This document shows positions 51,043-64,000 of a stretch of DNA of 64,000 bases, one piece after another. The DNA lies in the NCBI GenBank assembly GCA_963575745.1, contig CAUYUJ010000936.1, positions 340,001 through 404,000 on the forward strand, read 5' to 3'. Each line of letters begins with the position of its first letter. Position 1 is the stretch's first letter. The position numbers were made by a program, and so were the translations under genes. Source of the stretch: Prorocentrum cordatum (Eukaryota; Sar; Dinophyceae; Prorocentrales; Prorocentraceae). Below the pieces are notes generated by a model. The model saw only the letters and a list, made by a program, of their open reading frames with translations. It did no database searches and was not told the DNA's origin.

Positions 51043-51584
51043 GGGAGGATTCCAAAGCCTGCAAGCGCCGCAAAAAGAAGCACTGGCTCCACAGTCACTA
51101 TTGCTCTTTGTTGCGCAACTACAGTCGGGGCGCGCATCAAGAAACCATGTGCTTTTCGTCAGGGTATCTTAGGTTTCTTCGTTCCTCGCGCTGCGCGGTG
51201 GCTTCCCGCAGCCGTTGAAGGAGCTGCTGCGTTTATGGTGCTCCTGGTTTCCCCTCAGGTGCACCTCGCGCACGGGTTCTCGGCGTTGGGTTTCTTGCGA
51301 GGGTGTCTTGCGGCCGCACACGCACTGTATTGCTCGTTGTCGCACAACTATCCGCCTCCAGAAGACGCCGTGATCTGTCGCCTCAGCTGTCATTCGAGGT
51401 CCAGGCGTGCGAACCGGGGAACGTCAGCCCATCGGTCGAGCCCGTCGCCAGTCAGCGCTCGGTCTAAAGCAGCTGGTTCGAAGCCAGATGGCGCGTTCAT
51501 ATCACTATGTCCTCCACAGTGCGTCACTTCACATTCTCTTCATACCTTGCCTCCTGCTGTGCCCCTTCGTGTCCCTGTGATGCT
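51043..51584. other. No recognisable gene
   Basis: TTGTTGCGCAACTACAG (51108) and TTGTCGCACAACTATC (51337) hint at a diverged local duplication; no gene is seen. Confidence 0.35.
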
Positions 51585-51700
51585 GATCCTCCTCCTCCTC
51601 CTCCTCCTCCTCCTCATCATCATCATCATCATCATCATCGTCATCATCGTCATCATCAGCATCAGCATCATCGTCATCATCATCATCATCACCGTCCTGA
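51585..51700. repeat. (CTC)n then (CAT)n array
   Basis: CTC triplets to 51612, then CAT/CGT/CAG triplets. Confidence 0.9.
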
Positions 51701-52546
51701 CCCTGGCCATCACCAGACCACTACCACACACTTCCCAGAGTTTTGCTCGAGCTCTGAGAAGTCACCCATGTACGGGAAGAGTTTCAGCACTACAGAAACC
51801 GTCCTGACCAGATCACGCGTGATACTGCCGACGTCCCCCATGAAAACTAGACTCTGGCTTGGCAGCGTATTAAGGTTGCGGCCCCGCGTCCGCAGCATGC
51901 AGTCAACGTGCAAGCTGAAAACTAGAGCACTCAGCGGGCAGCGCTGCTTCCCACCCCCTTGTCGGTATCGAAACCATTGTAAGCCTGCACTCCCACCATC
52001 ATCTTGATTTTGGTATCAGTAGGTATGTAGCTGCCTGAGGGCTCCGATGTAGAGAGGAAAGGCGCTGGGAGCCATAGGAGATCTTCAAATCTCGTCGGGT
52101 CTTTGGAATTTTAGTGGACGCGGACTTGCCGTTCGCGCCGCTCCTCAGGAAGATGTTGGCTACTGGTCATAGCTGCTTTTCTAAGCTGCCCTTCGCGGCA
52201 GAACCCGCTGTTGTTGCCATCCCGGTGGCAGCTGCACAGGTCGTATCGCGAGTGGAATGCGTGATTCTTTATGCCTCCCCGCGATTGGCGGCGGCCATGC
52301 CGGTGGCAGACGCGGCCCAAAGCAAAACGCAAATGACATTGGGGCTGTCGGCTGATGGGGTGCCACAGTGCACTCACCCTTCGGCACGCGGTGTTTTTTT
52401 CGCCTGATGTGGCTGTCCCAGGCGCCCGGGGACAAGATTCTCAGAGAAAGCGCTCATGGCAAAGGCGCGTCTCGTGGTCTTGCCGCTGGACCATAGGTGC
52501 CTCGATGCTCAGGCTGCCCGGTCTTTGATCACCCCAGGTACTAATC
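51701..52546. other. No recognisable gene
   Basis: Average-composition unique sequence; none of the short frames shows a known motif. Confidence 0.4.
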
Positions 52547-52700
52547 CGAAGTCGGGCGTGTCCCTCTACAGGAGGGGTATTCCAAAGTAACAAATCGTAT
52601 GGGGACGATGTTTCTAGTGTTGTTGGGCATTGTTTGAGCATGTTCCAAGGTTTTCATTTTTCATCCAAAATCCGCCTGTAGGAGGACATGCCTGACCCTA
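52547..52700. mobile_element. Family A element, copy 6
   Basis: Left CGAAGTCGGGCGTGTCCC, right GGAGGACATGCCTGACCC, AT-rich core. No flank duplication is visible, so the borders are approximate. Confidence 0.75.
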
Positions 52701-52797
52701 GCGCGGCGCCGTGACCGCCCCGGAGACCTGGAGGGTTATGCTCTGCTTCCCCCAGCGCAGGGGGCGGGGAGGGGCCGTTTCGACCCTCCCTCCTTTC

Positions 52798-53020
52798 CCT
52801 CCTCCTCCTCCTCCTCCTCCTCCTCCTCCTCCTCCTCCTCCTCCCTCCCTCCCTCCCTCCCTCCCTTCCTCCCTCCCTCCTCGTCCCCCCCCTCCCTCCC
52901 TCCCTCCCTCCCTCTTTCCCTCCTCCTCCTCCTCCTCCTCCTCCTACTCCTCCTCCCTTCCTCCTCCTCCCCCCTCCCTCCCTCCCTCCCTCCCTCCCTC
53001 CCTCCCTCCCTCCTCCCCAG
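52798..53020. repeat. (CTC)n and (CCCT)n arrays
   Basis: Triplet CTC and tetramer CCCT runs alternate over about 220 bases. Confidence 0.95.
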
Positions 53021-53560
53021 CGTCCGCAGAGCGCGCCCTTTCTGACATCGGGGCCCCCACGTTCGACAACACCTGTGGGGGCTCTCGAGGTGGCCGAGGG
53101 CTGGTCGCCAATGGTTCTGAAGCATGGCATCTATCGGGGGTGGACAGAGCCCCCACGGGGGAGGTCTGAAATGGCTTGTCTTGGAGGGTCCAGACCCCCT
53201 CCCTTTTATTACGAAATCTGGAGTATCCCTGTGCTGGGCACCTCCTCATCAGGATGCCAATCCTAGGGGTTCCCTTCTTTTTTGAGGGCGGCTCCCTAAG
53301 ATTGTCGTCGCCTTTTGGCGTGTCAGTCTTGGGGATAGGTCGGGGGTGGACAGAACCCCCAATTGTGACACGTCGATTAGTGAATTGTCCTTGTTCGGTT
53401 CTCGAGAGGGCGCCGCGGCCGTCATTTTTCCAGGCTCGCGCCCGCCAGGTGTGGGCCTCAGGACGTTTTCACTACACCACGTTTTACTAAAGGGAGGTCT
53501 GTCCATCCCCGAATCTGGGTCGCGGGTGGCTTAGGAATGGTCGACGTCCATAATATACCC
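53021..53560. other. Repeated GGGGGTGGACAGA motif
   Basis: GGGGGTGGACAGAGCCCCCA (53136) and GGGGGTGGACAGAACCCCCA (53343) recur, and AGGTCTGTCCATCCCCGA (53494) is a related inverted block. This may be a short inverted-repeat family; no gene is seen. Confidence 0.4.
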
Positions 53561-53569
53561 CACCCTCCC

Positions 53570-53880
53570 CCCACGAGAGATCTCGGCGAATGTGTCCTCC
53601 CACCTGGAGTCGAGCTGATCCACCGTGCCCTGCAGATCGTCGTAGGTCTTGATTTGGTTGCCGACCATCTTCTCCATCTTGGCCTCTTGGACATGGCAGC
53701 GTTAGCAGTGACCACCTCTACCTTGACCGACGCCCGACATGCTGCTGCCCATGTTGTTGCTCGGTTGTGCTCGGGCTGTGCCAATGTCACATGGTCCTGC
53801 AGAGCTGGACGTGGCTCCGATAACGTATGGATCTCTCTGTTTGCTGGTGCCGCCCATGCCAGCACGGAACACTTCGGCAT
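53570..53880 (-). CDS. Candidate minus-strand exon pair with a 36-nt intron
   Basis: Minus-strand exon a (about 53880-53722) reads FRAGMGGTSKQRDPYVIGAT, later SNNMGSSMSGVGQ. Exon b (53685 to about 53570) reads EAKMEKMVGNQIKTYDDLQ then GTVDQLDSRWEDTFAEIS, a charged helical sequence. They are joined if 53721-53686 is an intron: it starts GTAGAGG, contains TGCTAAC (branch-site-like, 53707-53701) and ends CCAAG. Without splicing, the same frame meets TAA at 53704-53702. The junction codon becomes GAG. Exon b may instead stop at CCAG/GTGGG (53604). No family recognised; coiled-coil character is likely. Confidence 0.4.
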
Positions 53881-53929
53881 GCGGAGAGGAGATATATGTA
53901 TGCACCAATACGAATAGGATACCTTTGCA

Positions 53930-54790
53930 CTGAAACACTTGCGGGGCCGCGATTTGTCTTCCTTGGCCGCCTCGAGGCGGGGGATGAGTCCCGATATGGC
54001 CCTGAGCCAAAATAACCCCAGCTGGGGTTAGGGACCTCCTCAGTCATCGTTAACATCATCATCCTCATCATCCTATTTCCCGTCCTCTTCACCGTCCTCA
54101 CCCTCTCTTGTGATTGTTCTTCGGCTGCGCATCGCCATCCTTCTCCATCCCCTCAGCTGCTCGCCTGCCCGGCCAGCTGCACGACGTGATGCGGCGCAGA
54201 CTCGGCGGGCCTATGCCGAAGCCTTTTCGGCCCAGACGCCCGGGGCTGCGTGGGGCAGCCCTGCCGCGACGGCCGGTGGCCGCGGCCCGGAAAGGGCCGG
54301 AACCGCCCCAGGACCCGGCGAGCAGCAAACACACCGCAGAGGCAAAAAAGGAAGTCTCGCGGCGGCCAGCACGCGGACCTCTGCGCGGCCCGTCCGTTGG
54401 GCCCTCGGTGCGCCCTTCGCCCGACGTCGGGCCCCAATGGCCCTCGCGGATCGATCTGGCCCGAAGGATGCCGCGGACAAGTGGGGCCGAGGGCTCTGGC
54501 CGTGGATGTGCAAGAAGGTTCTCGGAGGAGACGTGAGTCTCAGGGACACGCTGCGTGCTCCTGCTCCGCTGCTGCCCGAAGGCCCAGCGTTTCTGCAACA
54601 GTGACGGGCTGATGGCTTCCCCCCGCGACGGCGTGTCATTGACAGTCTTGCCCCACCCCCAGTCCGGAAGATTTGTTGCAGCGCCGCATCTCGGATGACT
54701 CCCCTCCCAGCACCCCGTTCCCCAGCGCGCGCCGCGCACTGGTGGCGGTGGAGCGGAGGGCGGGTGGGAGGCTTTGCAGCCTCTGCTGGT
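53930..54790. other. No assured gene; open GC-rich stretch
   Basis: The interval 54165-54530 is open in all three plus frames and ends near GACGTGAGTC (54527-54536), a good donor-like sequence. One frame reads DRSGPKDAADKWGRGLWPW then MCKKVLGGD just before it. The correct frame cannot be chosen, so no exon is called. Confidence 0.3.
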
Positions 54791-54796
54791 GACGCG

Positions 54797-54945
54797 GGCT
54801 TTCCAAACCCCCGACGCCACGATTTTGGTCACAGCACAGCCCCGACATCTGGAGGTCTCGACCCATCCCCCGGGACTGGCTCTTCATCCTGAGTCGTTCT
54901 CTGACAGGGCCCCGCGGGGGTCCCCGACGGCCGAATGGATGAGGC
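54797..54945 (+). mobile_element. Family G element, degraded copy
   Basis: AAACCCCCGACGCCACGATT, then GGACTGGCTCTTCATCCTGA, then TCTGACAGGGCCCCG follow the block order of the phosphatase-intron copy. The ends are eroded. Confidence 0.6.
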
Positions 54946-55290
54946 GTGCCAGGAAGGGCTTTACCTTCGAGAGTCGAAGGAAATTGCATCTCTTCCTCTG
55001 CGGAAGGCGGCGGAAGGAAAGCGAGGCCGCCGTCGTCGGCGGAAGCCTGCGGAAGGGCGTCGGGAGCTGGCGGAAGTGAAACATGCTTTCCCAGTTGATG
55101 GCAAGATTTCTTGTTTCAGGGTTTCCAGTTTCTATGCGTATGTATATATATATATATATGTGTGTGTGTGAAAGCCATGTAGCGAAATCGACAGATGAAT
55201 ACCTATATATATGTGTGTGTGTAAGCACACATATGCATGGCTAACTAAAACTATATCGCACTAGTGCATCTAATATTAATATCCGTCGGC
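54946..55290. repeat. GGCGGAAG minisatellite and (TA)/(TG) tracts
   Basis: GGCGGCGGAAGG-type units at about 55000-55080; (TA)n then (TG)n at 55142-55171 and 55203-55223. Confidence 0.7.
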
Positions 55291-55295
55291 CCACC

Positions 55296-56056
55296 CCGCC
55301 ACCGTGCCTGGACTGCTGGGTTGTGGGTATGAGGCCTAGTGCATGCTCGTTGGGATCTCGTGGGGGACCTCTCGGGGGCATCTTGGAGGCAGTGTTGAGG
55401 CCTCTTGATTGCCGCTTCGGCCTCTTCGGGACTTTTTTTGGCCTCTGGGTTCCTCTTGGGGCCGCTTGTGGGCCTCTTGGAGAAGAAGACTCTGATGTTC
55501 GGTCAGTGTTCTCTCTCTTGGGCCCCTCTTGAGGCCGTCTTGGGGCGTCGTGGCGCGCCTCTTGCGCCGTCTTGGGGCGCTCTAAGGCCGTCTTGGAGCC
55601 CTCTCGGAGGCCTCTTGGGCCGTCTTGGGGTGGTCTTGGGGGCCTCGTGGGCCGTTTTGGAGAAAGGCGAGGACACCAACATCCGCCAAAAACCGAGGGA
55701 CGATCAATGATCTCTGCCTCTTGGGGCCCTCTTGGGAGGCCTCTTGGAGGCCCCTCGAGGCGTTTTCGAGGACTCATGGGCCATCTTGGGGCCATCTTGG
55801 GCGCCTTGGAGCGATCGTTCGGCGACCCGGGGCTCTTGGATCGTCTTGGGTGGGCCTCTTGGGGCCCTCTTGGCCCGCCTCTGGGCCCCCTTGGCTCCGA
55901 AGAAAGTCGCGCGACGAGGCGCTTGAGGCCCAGAGAGATTTGAGAGCGAGTGGTCAGGGTGCTTCAGGGAATGCCAAGGAGTGCGGAATGGGGTTCAGAG
56001 GAGTAGGCAACGGACCCGAGGACACGCCCACTCCGTGCCCAAGGGCACGGTGGCGG
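55296..56056. mobile_element. Family K element, complete copy
   Basis: CCGCCACCGTGCC at the left and GGCACGGTGGCGG at the right are perfect 13-base inverted ends. The interior is a long GGCCTCTTGGGGCC-type minisatellite. 761 bases, no coding capacity. Confidence 0.75.
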
Positions 56057-56074
56057 ATATATACAGATGTAGAT

Positions 56075-56640
56075 GTTTATATCGAAATACATACACACAC
56101 AGATGTGCATGTGTTTATACATATGTACACCATTTGTTTACATATGTGCATACATATTCACATACATATATATATATACATACATATATACATACATGCG
56201 TACATACATACATGCATACATACATACGTACATACATACATGCCTACATACATACATACATACATGCATACATCTATACCCACCTACCTACATACCTACA
56301 TACACACATACACACATACACACATACACACATACATACATACATACATACATACACACATACACACATACATACATACATGCATACATACATACATACA
56401 TACATACATACATACAGTCATACATACATGCATGCATGCATGCATGCATACATACATCCACACAGACAGACAGACAGACAGGCATACATACATACATGCA
56501 TGCATGCATACATACATACATACATGCATACATACATACACACGCACATACATGCACACACACACACACATCCATACGTACACACATACATACACAAACG
56601 TGCATACATAATCATATGTATCCACCTACCTATGTATATA
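56075..56640. repeat. (CATA)n tetranucleotide array
   Basis: Over 500 bases of ACATACATACATA with GCATG and CACA variants. The long Tyr/Ile/His and Cys/Val/Met reading frames on the two strands are artefacts. Confidence 0.97.
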
Positions 56641-56849
56641 TATATATACACCGTGACGTTTTACGCAACAAAAGGCACAGCGTCTGTCGCGATCATGCCA
56701 CGACGCGAGCAGGGCTGGCCCGAACTGATGGTGCTCGATCTGCGGCTCCAGTAGGCCCGACCGCTCTCCCAGGGTTAGTTTCTTGTCCCTGATTGTCCCG
56801 GGGCCCGATGACGGGACCCAGAACCAGCAGTCGAGGAAAAACATCGTGA

Positions 56850-56870
56850 TCGTCATGGTCATCATGGTCG

Positions 56871-56918
<48 letters not shown>

Positions 56919-57090
56919 CCATCCCCATCACCATCACCATCACCATCACCATCACCATCACCATCACCATCCTCATCATTCACATCACCGTCATCAACAG
57001 CATCATCAACAGCATCATCACCAACTTGAGTCCACATCGCTACTCATCATCCCCATCACCATCATTATCATCATCGCATCATCATCCTCA
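56850..57090. repeat. (CAT)n trinucleotide array
   Basis: CAT triplets, with a (CACCAT)n run at 56928-56970. Confidence 0.95.
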
Positions 57091-57445
57091 GCATCTGTAT
57101 CATCCTCGAACCCGCAGTCGAGGCACAACGCCCGGGATTGGACGAGAGCGCGTCTGCACAGATTCGGGTCCTCTCCGTGGCCCTCGCTGCGGGCCAGGGT
57201 TGCCGATGGTGTTTGGGTGCGTTCGGTGGCTTTTGTTCTGCGGCTCGGTGAGTGCCCCGTCATCGTAATTTGGTCTCCGCTGCCGCCGCCGCCGCCGCCA
57301 TCGAAGAGATTCGGCGACGAGGTTCGGAGAGGTTCGTCGCCATCGTGGTGGTGGTCGTCGACGGGGTGCGAAGACGTCCTTCGAGCCCCTTCGCCTCGAG
57401 CTCTCTCGGCATCCAGCGTCCCGAGAAATCAATCTCGTCGGAGGT

Positions 57446-62481
<5,036 letters not shown>

Positions 62482-62704
62482 GCCCCGGGGGCAGCGGAAG
62501 GGCGAGTGCGCATCTGGCAAAACAGGACGAAAAACGCATCGGATGTCTTCGGACAGCGCCACGCGGGGCGCAAGCCTCGGATGCCGCCCCGCGCCTTTGG
62601 GTGGGCTCGTTTCTCTCCCTCTCTCTCTCTCTCTCGCTCTCCCTCTCGCGTCTTGGCTTCGCGTGGGTAGGGGCCCTGCAGGGGCAGCGAGAAGGGGGGA
62701 AGAG

Positions 62705-62845
62705 GCATCGGGGGGGGACGCATCGGCCCCCAGTCGTCCACTCATCACTGCCAAGGGCCCGAGAGCCCCAAATCCGCCCCGGAACGTGGGGGCTCGCTCT
62801 GGGGGGCCCACCGCCGAGCCATCCGCGATGCGTCGCCGATTCCAG
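62705..62845. mobile_element. Family R repeat, copy 3
   Basis: GGGGGGGACGCATCGGCCCC, GGGCCCGAGAGCCCCAAATC and GCGATGCGTCGCCGATTCCA follow the family R block order. Confidence 0.55.
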
Positions 62846-63555
62846 GCCGACCCTCCCCCCCCCCCGAATGCCAGCCCCCCCCCCCGCTTGTCGTTGCCCC
62901 TCAGCTCTCGTGCGTTCGCCGCTCCCGCACTCCCCGCCTCCTTCGCCAGGGTGCCTGGCGCCTCGTGCTAGGGCGACACGAGAGCGAGGGCGGTCCTGCC
63001 ACGGGTTTGCTCGTCGACTCCCCCCTTGGGCAGTCGACGGCACCCTTTGGCAAGCGGGAGGTCAGGTCTGTCACTATGGAAGAGCACCTTCTCGAAAGAC
63101 CGGGGCGCCCCGGTCAGAAGGGGCTAAGCAGCGGCATCCACACGCTTCTCGTGATCGACCAGTATGTCGTGCTCGCCCGCGCCGCGCCGACGCGCTCCAG
63201 GGCGTGTGGCCCTCCTTCCCTTCCTCTTCTTGCCCTTTTCCTGTCCTGAGCGACGCCGCGGGGCTCCCGAGCAGGCCGGATGGCTCCTGCGCAGCCCCCC
63301 GCCCTCTGCTCGGGCCTGGCTCCCCGAGCTCCCCCCCCCCAGCAGCGCGCCGCCGAGCCGCGTCCTGGGCCCTGCCTCGCGCCTCCCGCGGCCGCTCGGG
63401 GCGAGCCGGGGGGGCCCCCCCCCGATCGGCGAGGCGCAGCAGCCGCCGGCACGCACCCCGAGGCCGGAGATGACCGCCGAGAGCCGCCGAGGGCGGCGGA
63501 GAGCCTCGGGCCTCGCGGCCCGCCGAGGCCCGCCGAGAGCCTCGGGCCCGAGACC

Positions 63556-63636
63556 CCTCCTCCTCCTCCTCCTCCTCCTCCTCCTCCTCCTCCTCCTCCT
63601 CCTCCCCCTCCTCCTCCTCCCCCTCCTCCTCCGCCG
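63556..63636. repeat. (CTC)n array
   Basis: Pure CTC triplets directly left of a family G element. Confidence 0.95.
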
Positions 63637-63646
63637 AGAGAGGGCT

Positions 63647-63830
63647 TGCCCCAATCGAGTCATGAAAAAATCACGACGGGACGTTTTTCGCTATCTTCGG
63701 CCTTCGGGGGCCCTTGCCGGCCCTCAGGACCGTCAAACAACGGCTCAAGATGATAAACCGGGTCCTGGGGAATGGGTCTGGATCTCTGGGGGTCGCGTCA
63801 TGAAAAAATCATGACGCCGGGGGTCTGGGG
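63647..63830 (-). mobile_element. Family G element with 8-bp flank duplication
   Basis: Closely matches 40643-40827 (CATGAAAAAATCACGACG, CTATCTTCGGCC, GACCGTCAAACAACGGCTC, CATGAAAAAATCATGACG, CGGGGGTCTGGGG). AGAGGGCT flanks both sides (63639-63646 and 63831-63838). Confidence 0.85.
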
Positions 63831-63838
63831 AGAGGGCT

Positions 63839-64000
63839 GCCCCCCCCCCGGGCGGCGCGCCGCCAGCAGCACAGGAAGCCATCGCTGGCAGCCTCGGGAA
63901 GCGGAGGCAACAGCTCAGGGGCAGCGCTGGGGGGGGGGGATAATTAGGTCCAGGGAAGAGCAGCCGCCCGGACCCGAGAAGTGGCGACTGGCGTCTCCTG
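63839..64000. other. Right edge, no recognised feature
   Basis: GC-rich sequence with a G run near 63930; nothing recognised. Confidence 0.4.

Larger units (their letters stand above)
62482..63646. other. SRPK intron 3 (start), repeats
   Basis: Contains a (TC)n run at 62614-62645, a family R copy (62705-62845) and a CTC array (63556-63636). No further kinase motif (catalytic HTD or DFG-type) was found before the right edge. Confidence 0.45.

Noticed and set aside
56073-56792. Tyr/His/Ile-rich and Cys/Val/Met-rich frames
   Set aside because: Pure products of the (CATA)n array on each strand.

Overview
This window looks like nuclear DNA from a dinoflagellate, possibly a GC-rich one such as Prorocentrum (inference). 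The reasons are high GC, very long (GAG)n/(CTC)n arrays, a dense load of short inverted-repeat transposable elements, genes cut into small exons, and introns that start with GC and end with AG. No bacterial features were seen (operons, Shine-Dalgarno sites, rRNA, CRISPR). A 100-base run of N at 14577-14676 shows this is a draft scaffold.

Three protein genes can be named. (1) An alkaline phosphatase of the PhoA superfamily (15416-17882) carries an inserted PAN/apple-like Cys-rich domain. It is interrupted once by a 265-base GC-AG intron made of a short transposon-like element, and precise removal restores the reading frame. (2) An intronless protein with four RNA recognition motifs (20039-21598) is nucleolin-like. 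(3) The 5' part of an SR-protein kinase (SRPK family) lies on the plus strand from 57446. Three small exons (147, 84 and 93 bases) are separated by introns of 2.15 and 2.56 kb filled with CTC/GAG arrays, a satellite and inverted-repeat elements; the gene must continue past the right edge. Several more exon-sized coding stretches are described with lower confidence: an EF-hand exon at 29881, a terminal exon ending in a CaaX-like box at 19463-19603, an exon at 6232-6339, exons at 7928-8406, 35904-36225 and 37216-37320, and a minus-strand pair at 53570-53880.

Layout: 0-9 kb holds trinucleotide arrays, tandem repeats and exon fragments; 9-13.2 kb holds inverted-repeat elements, minisatellites and a 600-base AT-rich hairpin; 13.6-14.6 kb is a 160-base satellite ending at the gap; 15-22 kb is the gene-rich core; 22-25 kb is degenerate 5-base satellites in two orientations; 25-35.8 kb holds GAG arrays, a ~90-base satellite and nested elements; 36-46 kb is a mosaic of inverted-repeat elements including a nest of four; 47-50 kb holds 73- and 79-base satellites; 52-57 kb holds arrays and the minus-strand exons; 57-64 kb is the kinase gene with its repeat-filled introns.

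The most striking content is the set of small inverted-repeat families, called here A, B, C, D, E, F, G, H, J, K, M, R, V, W, X and Z. Several show clear target-site duplications (8 bp for A, 5 bp for D, 9 bp for F, 3-8 bp for G), they sit inside one another, and one forms an intron. This fits published reports that introner-type elements create introns in dinoflagellates, but the families here were identified only by reading the sequence.
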